From positions 563,507 through 627,506 of the forward strand of contig NZ_BMXU01000002.1 of assembly GCF_014651915.1 (NCBI RefSeq): DNA of 64,000 nucleotides, given 5' to 3'. A model generated the notes under the pieces. The model was not told the origin of the DNA. It made no database searches and worked only from the letters and a program-made list of their open reading frames with translations. Each line of letters starts with the position of its first letter. Position 1 is the stretch's first letter. Of the stretch, positions 35,303-44,146 are shown one piece after another. The DNA is from Parvularcula lutaonensis. Its GTDB lineage: Bacteria > Pseudomonadota > Alphaproteobacteria > Caulobacterales > Parvularculaceae. The position numbers and the translations under genes were made by a program.

Positions 35303-36331
35303 ATGCTTCAGATTGGCCCTCACACCGTCGACACGCGTGTCCTGCTGGCGCCGATGTCCGGGATCAGCGACCTGCCGTTCAGGCAGGCGGCGCAGGCGGC
35401 TGGCTGCCCGTATGTCGTCACCGAGATGGTGGCCTCGGAAGAGCTGACCCGTGAGCGGCCGGACGTGGTGCTGCGCGCCGCCATGGATGACAGCGAGCAC
35501 CTGAAGGTCATGCAGCTCGCCGGGCGTGAGGCACGGTGGATGGCCGAAGGCGCGAAGGTCGCCGAGGCGATGGGCGCCGAGATCATCGATATCAACATGG
35601 GCTGTCCCGCGCGCAAAGTGACCGGGCTTCTCTCAGGCTCGGCATTGATGCGCGATCTCGACCACGCGGAAAGCCTGATCCGGGCGACAGTGGATGCCGT
35701 CTCCGTACCTGTGACGCTGAAGATGCGCCTTGGCTGGGACTGGCAGAGCCTCAACGCACCGGAACTGGCACAGCGGGCGGAGGCCGCGGGGGTGAAGCTC
35801 CTCACCGTGCACGGGCGCACGCGGTGTGATTTCTACAAGGGCACTGCGAACTGGCGCGCCGTGCGGGAGGTGAAGGAGGCGACCTCGCTGCCCCTCGTGG
35901 TCAATGGAGACATCGAAACCGTGGAACATGCCCGCGAGGCGATGGCGCAGTCCGGCGCGGATGCCGTGATGGTCGGGCGCGCCGCCACGGGACGGCCCTG
36001 GCTGCCCGCCGCGATGGACACGGCACTACGGGACGGCAGCGAGATGGTGCCGCCAAGCTTCGAAGAGCGGGGCCGGATGGCGATCGAGCAGTATGAAAAG
36101 ACTGTCACACTCTACCGGGAGGGACACGGCCAGAGCCCTGAACTCGGCGAAGCGCTGGGTGTGCGCATGGCGCGGAAACACCTCGCGGCGCTTGTCGACG
36201 TGACGCCGGAATTCCCGGATGAGGCGAAGTCCCGAGCCAAGGCAAACCTTTGCTCAGAGACCGATCCCGCTAAGGTGCGCGCGATATTGGAGCGGCTCTT
36301 CGGCCCTGCGCGCGATAAAGCCGCTGCGTGA
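35303..36331 (+). CDS. dusB: tRNA-dihydrouridine synthase (DusB/NifR3 type)
   Basis: The enzyme reduces uridine to dihydrouridine in tRNA with FMN and NADPH. The 342 residues show a TIM barrel with LLAPMSGISDLPFRQAAQAA, VVTEMVASEELTR, DINMGCPARKVTGLLSGSAL including the catalytic Cys101, VTLKMRLGWD, LLTVHGRTRCDFYKGTANW and VVNGDIETVEHA, ending in ADAVMVGRAATGRPWL. In alphaproteobacteria nifR3/dusB usually precedes ntrBC; here ntrY follows directly. ATG 35303 is chosen. Confidence 0.95.
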   Translation: MLQIGPHTVDTRVLLAPMSGISDLPFRQAAQAAGCPYVVTEMVASEELTRERPDVVLRAAMDDSEHLKVMQLAGREARWMAEGAKVAEAMGAEIIDINMGCPARKVTGLLSGSALMRDLDHAESLIRATVDAVSVPVTLKMRLGWDWQSLNAPELAQRAEAAGVKLLTVHGRTRCDFYKGTANWRAVREVKEATSLPLVVNGDIETVEHAREAMAQSGADAVMVGRAATGRPWLPAAMDTALRDGSEMVPPSFEERGRMAIEQYEKTVTLYREGHGQSPELGEALGVRMARKHLAALVDVTPEFPDEAKSRAKANLCSETDPAKVRAILERLFGPARDKAAA

Positions 36332-36362
36332 CGACGGTCTGGCGCATGGAAATGGTTACCTC

Positions 36363-38708
36363 TTGATCAACGATCACGAAAATGCGAGTAATGCCGTTAC
36401 AGGGAAACGGCAGGTGCTAGGCCAGCGCGTAGACAGGCCGAAGGGCGGGACGACGGAGGGGCAACCGTCGCCCGCCCGCCTTATCCGGACAATCATGGTC
36501 GGCATCATCGCGATCGTGGCGGCGAGCGTGCTTGCCTATTTCGTGGCCGGCAGCGTCCCGATCGAAGAGATCAGTGGCCTGCCCGTGCCGATCCCCATGA
36601 TTTTCGCCCTGATGACCGGCGTGGCCTTCGTCTTGGCAGTGCTTGTCCTCGACAGGTTGTGGGAGCTCTGGCGGACACAGAGGGAGCGGCTGTCGGGTGC
36701 GAAGATGCACCGCAGGCTGGCCCTTCTTCTGTCCGTGGTCGCCCTGTTTCCCGCTGCCGTGGCCTTTACCCTGACCGGTGCAATGATGGGCACGCTGGCC
36801 GATGAATTCTTTGTCGAGCGGATCGAGACCTCGTCCAGCGTCGCGCGGAACCTCGCCAATGCGTATGCGGACAGTGTGTCTCGGGAGATGGGCTTCAACA
36901 TCCTGATCGCCGAGAGAGAGCTGTCTCGTGCGATGAGTGGAGGGGTCCGCCCGGACACGGCGCCGATCGGCTACCGCAAGTATCTCAGTGGTCTTGCCAC
37001 GCTCTACCGCTTCGGAGAGCTGACCCATATCGGGCCAGAAGGGAAAGTCATAGTACGGACGACAGTGAGCAACATGCCCCCGCAGCCGCTGCCTCCGCAG
37101 TCGTTCCTGACCGCTGATTCCGGTGTCGAGAACGTCGCGCGGGTGAGCTTCGGCGCCGTCGACCAGGACACGCTCAATGTCTGGTTCATCGTCATCCCGA
37201 TAAGGGGCGGGGCAGACGGTTATCTCGTGGGCTATCGCGCTGAAAACCCGGTGATCGCCCATGAGCTGGTCGCGGTGCGGGAGTTCAGGGACGCGAACCG
37301 GGCCCTCCAGACCAGGGTTATGCAGCTCTCTTCGGTCGCCAATGGTGGCTTCTTGCTTTTGTCCGTGGTCCTTCTTCTGGGCGCGGCGCTGGTCGGGCTG
37401 ATCGTGGCGAATGCGATCGTCAACCCGATCAGGCGGCTGGCGACCGCCGCCGACAGGGTGTCGGCCGGCGACCTGACCGGGCGGGTCGAGGTCAAGCGCC
37501 GCGACGGCGAGCTGGGCGATCTCGGCAAGGCGTTCAACGACATGACCGAAAGGCTGGCGCAACAGCGCGAGGAGCTGATCGCCGCCAATGAGGATGCCGA
37601 GAACCGTCGTCTCTTCATCGAGACCATGCTGGCGGTGATCCCGGCCGGGGTCATCAGCGTCAACAGCGACGGGGAGATCGGCGTCGCCAACCCCGCCGCC
37701 TCTCGCATCCTGGGACAGGATCCGCAGGAACTGCTCGGCAAGCGGATCGATGACGTTATCCCGCCGATCGCCCGGCTTTTCGACATGACCAAGAAGACCG
37801 GAAGGCGGAGCCGCGAAAGCCTCGAATGGGGCGAAGGGGGCAGCGTCCGTTCCCTGATCGTCGAGATCTCCCCCGAGACCGATCCGGGCGAGGACTCGCC
37901 CGGCTACGTCATCACGATCGAGGACATCACGGAGCTCGTCACTGCGCAGAGGACTGCCGCCTGGGCTGATGTCGCGCGGCGGATCGCGCACGAAATCAAG
38001 AACCCGCTGACGCCGATCCAGCTTTCGGCGGAACGCCTGCGCCGCCGCTACGCCAAGGACCTCGAAGGAAGGGACCGCGAAATCTTCGATCAGTGCACGG
38101 CGACGATCGTCAAGCATGTCGGCGATATTGGCCGCATGGTGACGGAGTTCTCGAGTTTTGCGCGGATGCCCGAGCCGATCATGGCGAAGAACGACCTGCG
38201 CGAGCTTGCGCGCGAGGCTGTCTTCCCCTTCACCGTCGCCAATCCCAATGTAACCTATGACGTTCAGTTGCCGGATCATCCTGTCGAAGTGCTGTGCGAT
38301 GGCCGCCTGATCGTCCAGGCACTGACCAATCTCATCAAGAACGCCACCGAGGCGATCACCGAGGACGAGACGGTCGAGGATGGCCGGGTCGAGGTCGAGG
38401 TGATCGAGGAGCGCTCCGGCGTCCGGGTCGAGGTCCGGGACAATGGCCGCGGCCTGCCCGACAAGCTGCGCCACCGCCTGACCGAGCCCTACATGACGAC
38501 CCGCGAGAAGGGGACCGGCCTTGGCCTCGCCATCGTGCGCAAGGCGATCGAGGACCATGACGGTTCCTTCGAGATCCGCGACCGCGAAGGAGGAGGGGCC
38601 GTTGCGTCTCTTTTCCTGCCCCGCTTGCAATCTGCGGTCGATCCGGGACAAGAGACCGTGACTGATGAGCAACACAAGCCGGAGGAGCCAGCGCTTCATG
38701 GCCATTGA
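36363..38708 (+). CDS. ntrY: Nitrogen regulation sensor histidine kinase NtrY
   Basis: NtrY is a membrane histidine kinase that phosphorylates NtrX. With a TTG start at 36363 it has 781 residues; GTG 36414 (AGGG nine bases upstream) and ATG 36495 are alternatives. It has three N-terminal TM helices (about 41-63, 78-98, 118-142), a periplasmic domain of about 160 residues, a fourth TM (GGFLLLSVVLLLGAALVGLI), a HAMP domain (IRRLATAADRVSAGDLTGRV), a PAS domain (LAVIPAGVISVNSDGEIGVA), the phospho-His box VARRIAHEIKNPLTPIQLSA and a HATPase domain with N, G1 (VRDNGRGLP) and G2 (GTGLGLAIVRKAIEDH). It overlaps ntrX by 11 bp. Confidence 0.94.
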   Translation: MINDHENASNAVTGKRQVLGQRVDRPKGGTTEGQPSPARLIRTIMVGIIAIVAASVLAYFVAGSVPIEEISGLPVPIPMIFALMTGVAFVLAVLVLDRLWELWRTQRERLSGAKMHRRLALLLSVVALFPAAVAFTLTGAMMGTLADEFFVERIETSSSVARNLANAYADSVSREMGFNILIAERELSRAMSGGVRPDTAPIGYRKYLSGLATLYRFGELTHIGPEGKVIVRTTVSNMPPQPLPPQSFLTADSGVENVARVSFGAVDQDTLNVWFIVIPIRGGADGYLVGYRAENPVIAHELVAVREFRDANRALQTRVMQLSSVANGGFLLLSVVLLLGAALVGLIVANAIVNPIRRLATAADRVSAGDLTGRVEVKRRDGELGDLGKAFNDMTERLAQQREELIAANEDAENRRLFIETMLAVIPAGVISVNSDGEIGVANPAASRILGQDPQELLGKRIDDVIPPIARLFDMTKKTGRRSRESLEWGEGGSVRSLIVEISPETDPGEDSPGYVITIEDITELVTAQRTAAWADVARRIAHEIKNPLTPIQLSAERLRRRYAKDLEGRDREIFDQCTATIVKHVGDIGRMVTEFSSFARMPEPIMAKNDLRELAREAVFPFTVANPNVTYDVQLPDHPVEVLCDGRLIVQALTNLIKNATEAITEDETVEDGRVEVEVIEERSGVRVEVRDNGRGLPDKLRHRLTEPYMTTREKGTGLGLAIVRKAIEDHDGSFEIRDREGGGAVASLFLPRLQSAVDPGQETVTDEQHKPEEPALHGH

Positions 38709-40095
38709 CGTCCTCATCGTTGACGACGAGCCGGACATCCGGGACCTGATCGCGGGTATTTTCGAAGACGAGGGCTTCGCGCCCTACACCGCGGCGAACA
38801 GCGACGAGGCGTTCGAGGCCGTGGCGAAGCGGCCGCCAGCCCTCGTGATCCTCGACATCTGGCTACAGGGATCGCGCCTCGACGGGCTTGGCGTGCTGGA
38901 GGAGCTGAAAGCGCTGCACCCCGGCCTCCCAATCGTCATCATCTCCGGCCACGGCACGATCGAGACCGCGATCGCGGCGATCAAGAAGGGTGCCTACGAC
39001 TTCCTCGAGAAGCCGCTCTCGGCCGAGCGGCTGATGCTGACCGCGCGCAGGGCGCTGGAACGGGCGCAGCTGCAGCGGGAGAACCGTGCCCTGAAGGAGA
39101 AGAGCCGCGAGCTGACGCTGATCGGCAAGAGCCCGGTGATGGCGCAGCTGCGCGCGTCGATCGACCGGGTGGCGCAGGCACGGAGCCGGGTCCTCATCGA
39201 GGGGCCTGTCGGCTCCGGCAGGGAGCTGGTTGCCCGCACGATCCACGCGCGTTCGGATCGTGCGTCACGTCCCTTCGTTGTCGTCGCGGCTGCTGCAATC
39301 GAACCCGATCATATGGAAGAGGCGCTCTTCGGCATCGAGGGGGAGGATGGCCGGCCGCGGCAGATCGGCCTTCTCGAACAGGCCCACGGCGGCACGCTCC
39401 TGTTCCAGGAAGTCGGCGACATGCCGATCGAGACCCAGAGCAAGATCCTGCGCGTCCTGATCGACCAGTCCTTCCGCAGGGTTGGCGGCAATAATGCGGT
39501 CAATGTCGACGTGCGTATCATTTCAACGTCATCGGAGGACCTGCTCGAGGCTTCGGAGATGGGCACGTTCCGCAAGGACCTCTATCACCGCCTCTCGGTC
39601 GTTGGCCTCAAGACCCCGTCGCTCGGCTCGCGGCGCGAGGACATCCCTGCGCTGGCGTCCTTTTTCCTCGAGCAGCTTTCGGGAGGCTCGCCCGAGCGCG
39701 CGCCGGTGCTGGCGCCGGACGCGCTGGCGGCCCTGCAGGCCTATAACTGGCCGGGCAATGTCCGGCAGCTGCGCAACGTCCTCGAGCGAACCCTCATCAT
39801 GGTCGGCCGCGGCGAGGGGCGGGAGATCAGGATCGAACACCTCCCCGACGAGATCATCGGCGCAGGCCCTGCCCTGCCTGCCGGGCCTGAAATGGAGCAG
39901 ATCATCGCGCTGCCCTTGCGGGAGGCGCGGGAGCGGTTCGAGCGGGAATACCTGCTCGCGCAGATCGGACGCTTCGGCGGCAATATCTCGCGCACCGCAG
40001 GTTTTGTCGGCATGGAGCGCTCGGCGCTGCACCGGAAGCTCAAGGCGCTCGGCATCGGCACGAAGGACGCAAAAGAGAAATCCGCCGCTTCCTGA
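38698..40095 (+). CDS. ntrX: Response regulator NtrX with altered AAA+ domain
   Basis: From ATG 38698, with GGAGGAG upstream, it has 465 residues; ATG 38665 is an alternative. The receiver domain (MAIDVLIVDDEPDIRDLIAG) has the phosphoacceptor Asp53 in LVILDIWLQG and Lys105 in FLEKPLSAE. The AAA+ domain begins at LIGKSPVMAQLR. Walker A reads GPVGSGRE (169-176), with Arg for Lys; Walker B reads LLFQEVGDMP, with Gln for Asp; the GAFTGA sigma-54 loop is absent (ALFGIEGEDGRPRQIGLLEQ). The C-terminal Fis-type HTH is intact (QIGRFGGNISRTAGFVGMER). ATP hydrolysis and sigma-54 activation are thus doubtful, and it probably acts as a plain DNA-binding regulator. Confidence 0.93.
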   Translation: MAIDVLIVDDEPDIRDLIAGIFEDEGFAPYTAANSDEAFEAVAKRPPALVILDIWLQGSRLDGLGVLEELKALHPGLPIVIISGHGTIETAIAAIKKGAYDFLEKPLSAERLMLTARRALERAQLQRENRALKEKSRELTLIGKSPVMAQLRASIDRVAQARSRVLIEGPVGSGRELVARTIHARSDRASRPFVVVAAAAIEPDHMEEALFGIEGEDGRPRQIGLLEQAHGGTLLFQEVGDMPIETQSKILRVLIDQSFRRVGGNNAVNVDVRIISTSSEDLLEASEMGTFRKDLYHRLSVVGLKTPSLGSRREDIPALASFFLEQLSGGSPERAPVLAPDALAALQAYNWPGNVRQLRNVLERTLIMVGRGEGREIRIEHLPDEIIGAGPALPAGPEMEQIIALPLREARERFEREYLLAQIGRFGGNISRTAGFVGMERSALHRKLKALGIGTKDAKEKSAAS

Positions 40096-40171
40096 CGCCG
40101 CGACGCTGCAGATGGGTGCGCCCGCCGCGCTTCCGGGCTATCTCGACAGTCCGTCCTGAGAGCCCACAGCC

Positions 40172-41434
40172 ATGTCGAGCGTCACGCGCGCAGCCCCCGA
40201 AGCGCCGAACAGGAACCTGATCGCCGGGCGCGTCGGGCGGGCCGAGTTCATCGTCGTCATCGCCGCCCTGATGGCGCTCAACGCCTTCGCGATCGACATC
40301 GTCCTGCCTGCCTATCCCGAGCTGGCGCAGGCGTTTTCCGTCACCGACGAGACCGACGTGGCGATGATCCTCGTTACCTACATCCTGGGTTTCAGCGTGG
40401 GACAGCTCGCCTTCGGGCCGATTGCGGACCGCTATGGCCGGCGCGCGCCGCTTTTCGTCGGCATGGTGCTTTATGCTCTCGCTGCGATCGGCGTGCTCAT
40501 GACCGCAGATTTCACAGCTGTCCTCCTCCTCAGGGCGCTTCAGGGCGTCGGCGCCGCAGCGACGCGAGTCATCGCCCTCGCGGTGGTCCGTGACACAATG
40601 AAGGGCCGCGAGATGGCGTCCCTCATGAGCCTCGTCATGATGGTCTTCATGGTGGTGCCCATCTTTGCGCCCATGGCCGGGGAGGGGCTGCTGATCGTCA
40701 GCGGCTGGCCGGGGATCTTCTGGGCCATGGCGCTGAGCGCGATCGCGCTTCTGGCGTGGTGTGCCGTCAGGTTGCCAGAGACGTTGAAGCCTGAATACCG
40801 CCGGGACCTCTCGGCACGGACGATCGTCAATGGTTTCGGCGCCATCCTGCGCATCCGGCTGGTGGCGGGCTATTGCGCGGCCACGGCCTTTTTCTTCAGC
40901 GCACTGTTCGCCTTTCTCACCGTGGCGCAGCCGCTCTATGTCGGCGTCTATGGCCTCGACCGGACCTTCACGATCGCCTTCGGGGCAGTTGCCGCGCTGA
41001 TGGCGGTGACCTCGATGGTAAATTCACGGCTCGTCCACAAGCTCGGCGCGCGTCGGCTGTCCCATGGCGCGCTCATCGCCTTTACGGCGCTGTCAGGGGT
41101 GCTCACGCTCTTGTCGTTCGGCGGTAACCCGCCCTTCTGGCTGTTCATGACGCTGATGGCGCTTCTGTTTCCCCTGCTCGGGCTGATCGGCGCCAACCTC
41201 AACGCCATTGCGATGGAGCCGCTCGGCGAAGTGGCGGGATCGGCGTCCGCGATCCTCGGCTTCCTGCAATCCGCAGTGGCCGGGCTGATCGGCGCCTTCA
41301 TCGGTAGCCTGTTCGATGACCAGGTCGTCGTGCTGGCCGCAGGCTTCACGATTGTCAGTGGCCTGTCGGTGCTGTCGATCTGGTGGGCGGAAGAGGGCAA
41401 GCTCTTCCGCGCACCGAATGCAGGCGAAGCCTAG
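40172..41434 (+). CDS. MFS drug-resistance transporter, Bcr/CflA family
   Basis: The 420-residue inner-membrane protein has 12 TM helices. Family markers are AIDIVLPAYPELAQAF in TM1-loop, ILGFSVGQLAFGPIADRYGR (motif A), LRALQGVGAAATRVIALAVV and the MFS C-motif region VVPIFAPMAGEGLLIVSGWP. Bcr/CflA proteins export drugs such as bicyclomycin or chloramphenicol by proton antiport; the substrate here is unknown. Its stop overlaps by 4 bp the convergent hydrolase gene. Confidence 0.93.
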   Translation: MSSVTRAAPEAPNRNLIAGRVGRAEFIVVIAALMALNAFAIDIVLPAYPELAQAFSVTDETDVAMILVTYILGFSVGQLAFGPIADRYGRRAPLFVGMVLYALAAIGVLMTADFTAVLLLRALQGVGAAATRVIALAVVRDTMKGREMASLMSLVMMVFMVVPIFAPMAGEGLLIVSGWPGIFWAMALSAIALLAWCAVRLPETLKPEYRRDLSARTIVNGFGAILRIRLVAGYCAATAFFFSALFAFLTVAQPLYVGVYGLDRTFTIAFGAVAALMAVTSMVNSRLVHKLGARRLSHGALIAFTALSGVLTLLSFGGNPPFWLFMTLMALLFPLLGLIGANLNAIAMEPLGEVAGSASAILGFLQSAVAGLIGAFIGSLFDDQVVVLAAGFTIVSGLSVLSIWWAEEGKLFRAPNAGEA

Positions 41435-42138
41435 GCGAACAGTCTGTCCACGAAGTGATCGAAGACGTGATAGCTCCGGTCGCGGGCGAAGGCGTCGAAT
41501 TTCAGGCCCATCTCCGGCGCGTTCGCGTCTTCGTTGGTGAAGGCGTGGGCGACGCCGCCAAAGGTGTAAAGTTGCCAACGGGCCCTGCGCTCTGTCATTT
41601 CATGGCCGAAGGCGAGGAGCTCGTCCGGCCCGGCCATCGGGTCATCGAAACCCTGGAAGGCGATGACCTCTGCTTCGATCTTGCCGGAGCCTGGATTCTC
41701 CGGTTTGCCGAGGATGGCGTGGAACGCGGCGACGCCTTTCACGCTGGCGCCGGTCCTCGCCATGTCGAGGACGCAAAGCCCGCCGAAGCAGAACCCGGCC
41801 GCGGCGATTTTGCCGGCGTCGACCTCATCCTGGGCTGCAAGGGCATCGAGGGACGCGCGGAGCCGGGTCTGGAGCCGCTCTCGGTCCTGGACCAGCGGCG
41901 TCATCAGCTTCTCGTTTTCTTCATTGCTGTTCCCCCGGACGCCTCTGCCGTAGACGTCGCCGGCCATGGCGACATAGCCGCGGCCTGCGAGGCGTTCAGC
42001 GAAGTTCTCTTCATGCGCGTTGCGTCCACCCCAGGCGTGGCAGACGAGGACAGCGCCCTTGGCAGGGCCTGAGGGGGTGAAAAGCTTGCCCTCGAAGGTC
42101 TGGTCGTCGGTGTTCCATTCGACGAGACGGCTGGTCAT
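41431..42138 (-). CDS. Dienelactone hydrolase family protein
   Basis: From ATG 42138, with AAGGAGG eight bases upstream, the product is a 235-residue alpha/beta hydrolase. It shows AVLVCHAWGGRNAHEENFAE, YVAMAGDVYGRG, the nucleophile motif AAGFCFGGLCVLDMA with Cys117, a catalytic Asp in GFDDPMAGPDEL and His in GGVAHAFTNEDAN. Dienelactone hydrolases open lactones with a Cys-Asp-His triad; the natural substrate is not evident and no aromatic degradation genes are nearby. It lies 49 bp downstream of the prepilin peptidase gene on the same strand. Confidence 0.93.
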   Translation of the reverse strand: MTSRLVEWNTDDQTFEGKLFTPSGPAKGAVLVCHAWGGRNAHEENFAERLAGRGYVAMAGDVYGRGVRGNSNEENEKLMTPLVQDRERLQTRLRASLDALAAQDEVDAGKIAAAGFCFGGLCVLDMARTGASVKGVAAFHAILGKPENPGSGKIEAEVIAFQGFDDPMAGPDELLAFGHEMTERRARWQLYTFGGVAHAFTNEDANAPEMGLKFDAFARDRSYHVFDHFVDRLFA

Positions 42139-42187
42139 GGCGTGATCCTCCTTGTTGTCCGCTTGGGAGCCAACTGGCCCCGGCGGG

Positions 42188-42973
42188 TCAGGAGGCAAGG
42201 GCCAGCGGCTCGCCGATGGCATACACAAGCGCGATGGCGCCTGCGAGATAGGGTCCGAAGCGGAGTTCTGCCGTCATTGCCCGCTCTTTCTGGCCGAGCA
42301 CCATCCCTGCGACTGCGGCGAGCAGGCCGGAGAGGCTGGCGACCAGCAGGATAACTGGCAGGGCATAGGCCCCGCACCACGCGCCGCCTGCCGCGAGGAG
42401 TTTCACATCGCCGCCACCGAGCCCGTCACGATGGCGGAAGCGCTTGTAGAGTGTCGCAAGGAGCCAGAGCCCGCCGCCGCCTATGGCAGCACCAAGCGCG
42501 GCTTGAAGCGGCCCGGTTCCTCCTGGCAGGAAGGACGCGGCAAGCCCGAGCGCCAGCAGCGGCCATGTCAGGGCATCGGGGAGGTATCCCGTCTCGGCAT
42601 CGATCACGGCAAGCGCGAGAAGCAGGAAAAGGAGAACCGCCATCGCGGCAGCATCGGCGCTCACGCCATGCCGCCAGACAGCGAGGGCGAGAATCGCGCC
42701 GCCCGCGATCTCGACCAGGAGGTGGCGCAGGCCGATCGCGGCGCCGCAGGCTCTGCATGTCCCGCGCAGGGCTATATAGCTTGCCACGGGCACAAGTTCG
42801 TGGGCTGACAGCTTGCGGTGGCAATTTTCGCATTGGGATGCAGGGAAGGCGAGACCTGCGGGCCTGTCCGCCGATTCGACGAGACCCCACTTCCTGGGAC
42901 CGCGGCTGATGACGACATTCAGGAAGCTGCCGAGGATTGTCCCCAGAAGCAGCGCAATCGTGACAGCCGCCAT
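42188..42973 (-). CDS. gspO: Type II secretion prepilin peptidase (A24 family)
   Basis: The enzyme cleaves and may N-methylate the pseudopilins GspG-K. The 261 residues contain an N-terminal TM, the zinc-binding cytoplasmic loop with two CxxC pairs (CENCHRKLSAHELVP and RGTCRACGAAIG), and about seven further TM helices with the two catalytic Asp in LALAVIDAETGYLPD and GLGGGDVKLLAAGG. Start at ATG 42973 is favoured by GAGGA nine bases upstream; ATG 42982 is three codons earlier. It is divergent from gspC with 336 bp between, so it is probably dedicated to this secretion system. Confidence 0.94.
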   Translation of the reverse strand: MAAVTIALLLGTILGSFLNVVISRGPRKWGLVESADRPAGLAFPASQCENCHRKLSAHELVPVASYIALRGTCRACGAAIGLRHLLVEIAGGAILALAVWRHGVSADAAAMAVLLFLLLALAVIDAETGYLPDALTWPLLALGLAASFLPGGTGPLQAALGAAIGGGGLWLLATLYKRFRHRDGLGGGDVKLLAAGGAWCGAYALPVILLVASLSGLLAAVAGMVLGQKERAMTAELRFGPYLAGAIALVYAIGEPLALAS

Positions 42974-43309
42974 GCTGGACATTCCTCGCTCGCAAACCGC
43001 AGGTACACCCGGATCGCCGGGACCTTACGCCGGCAAGGTGCCGGGTCTACGGTTAACAGCCCGCTACGCCGCCGCCCGGCGAAACCGGCGTCCCGAGGGC
43101 GTTTCGTCCGATGACCGCACCATCGGCCGGTCGGCGGGTGCCTTAAGGCTAAAAATCCAAGCGCCGTGCGGTTTTTGCGCGTGTCTCGGTTACGCAAACC
43201 TAATCGTTATCTTATTGTGTTGTGGGTGGTCTCTGCGCCCATTGCTCTTAGTGTGGGCGTGCAGGCGCGCACCGGCGAGCGTGCGCGGCAGGACAAAAAG
43301 GGGATTGCA
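42974..43309. promoter_or_regulatory. Divergent intergenic region between gspO and the gsp operon
   Basis: This 336-bp stretch should hold the promoters of both the prepilin peptidase and the gspC-N operon. It contains an AT-richer core near 43190-43230 (CCTAATCGTTATCTTATTGT), a plausible promoter zone for gspC, and a half CtrA site GTTAAC at about 43052. I cannot define -35/-10 boxes with confidence. A reading frame continuing upstream of gspC crosses it but lacks any start with a good ribosome binding site. Confidence 0.4.
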
Positions 43310-44140
43310 GTGCTGGGGCGGCAAGTGCCTGAAAGCCAAGGCAGAATGAATGGTGCGGCTTTTGTCGCTGCGCTCGTCGCTGTCGTGCTGCTCGCCTTGG
43401 CGCTCGTCGATCTGGTGCTCGCGATCATCTCTCCCATCAGTGCCGATGTGCGGCTGAACGAGCAAAAGCGGCCTGAACAGGGCCTCGCCTACGACCTCTC
43501 CGTGCTGACTGACGGAAATATTTTCGAGGGCGCGCAGCCTTCGGCCAGCGGCCCTCTCGTCCTCGAGGAAGAGCTGCCGGTCACGACCCTGCAGCTCAAG
43601 CTGAAAGGCACGTTCCCGAGCCGCGAGGAGGGGGGCCTCAGCACCGCGATCATCGAAACCCCCGGTGGCCAGCAGCAGCGCTTTGCCGAGGGCGACCAGG
43701 TGGTCCGCGGTGTGACCCTCGAGAAAGTCCAGGACTGGCGCGTCATCATCAGCCGCAATGGCACCCGCGAGGCGCTTCTCTTCCCGAGCCGACCCGAGTT
43801 GCAGCAGGAAGGCGGCGAAGGCGCGCCCGATCCCTCCTTCGCGAACCCGCAGGGCGATGCCGTACCGATCGACGTCGCTGATTTCGTGGCTACGATGCCG
43901 ATGCGTGGCCAGACCATGGGCGAGATCTTCGGACCGGCTCTTGGTGTCTTCGACCGTCAGGGCATCAGGCCCCGCGACCTCCCGCTCGCCGTCAATGGCG
44001 AACCCATCACGGCCGCCTCCGCGGACTGGCAGGCCATCCTGGACCAGGCCGCCGCCGATGGCAGCTTCATCCTCACCGTCCAGCGTGACGACAAGCAGGA
44101 AGACATCATCCTGACCTTGCCGGACGGAATGCAATTCTGA
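43310..44140 (+). CDS. gspC: Type II secretion system protein GspC
   Basis: GspC links the inner-membrane platform to the secretin. With the GTG start at 43310, with AAGGGG seven bases upstream, it has 276 residues: one TM (AAFVAALVAVVLLALALVDL), an HR domain (VTTLQLKLKGTFPS, STAIIETPGGQQQRFAEGDQ, VVRGVTLEKVQDWRVIISRN) and a PDZ-like domain in the last 90 residues (GPALGVFDRQGIRPRDLPLA, VNGEPITAASADWQAILDQA). The frame is open to 43166, so a longer N-terminus is possible. It is the first gene of the operon, 6 bp before gspD. Confidence 0.9.
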   Translation: MLGRQVPESQGRMNGAAFVAALVAVVLLALALVDLVLAIISPISADVRLNEQKRPEQGLAYDLSVLTDGNIFEGAQPSASGPLVLEEELPVTTLQLKLKGTFPSREEGGLSTAIIETPGGQQQRFAEGDQVVRGVTLEKVQDWRVIISRNGTREALLFPSRPELQQEGGEGAPDPSFANPQGDAVPIDVADFVATMPMRGQTMGEIFGPALGVFDRQGIRPRDLPLAVNGEPITAASADWQAILDQAAADGSFILTVQRDDKQEDIILTLPDGMQF

Positions 44141-44146
44141 GGTTCT

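Noticed and set aside
36417-38738. Minus-strand frame of about 773 codons opposite ntrY
   Set aside because: Shadow of a recognisable histidine kinase in GC-rich DNA.
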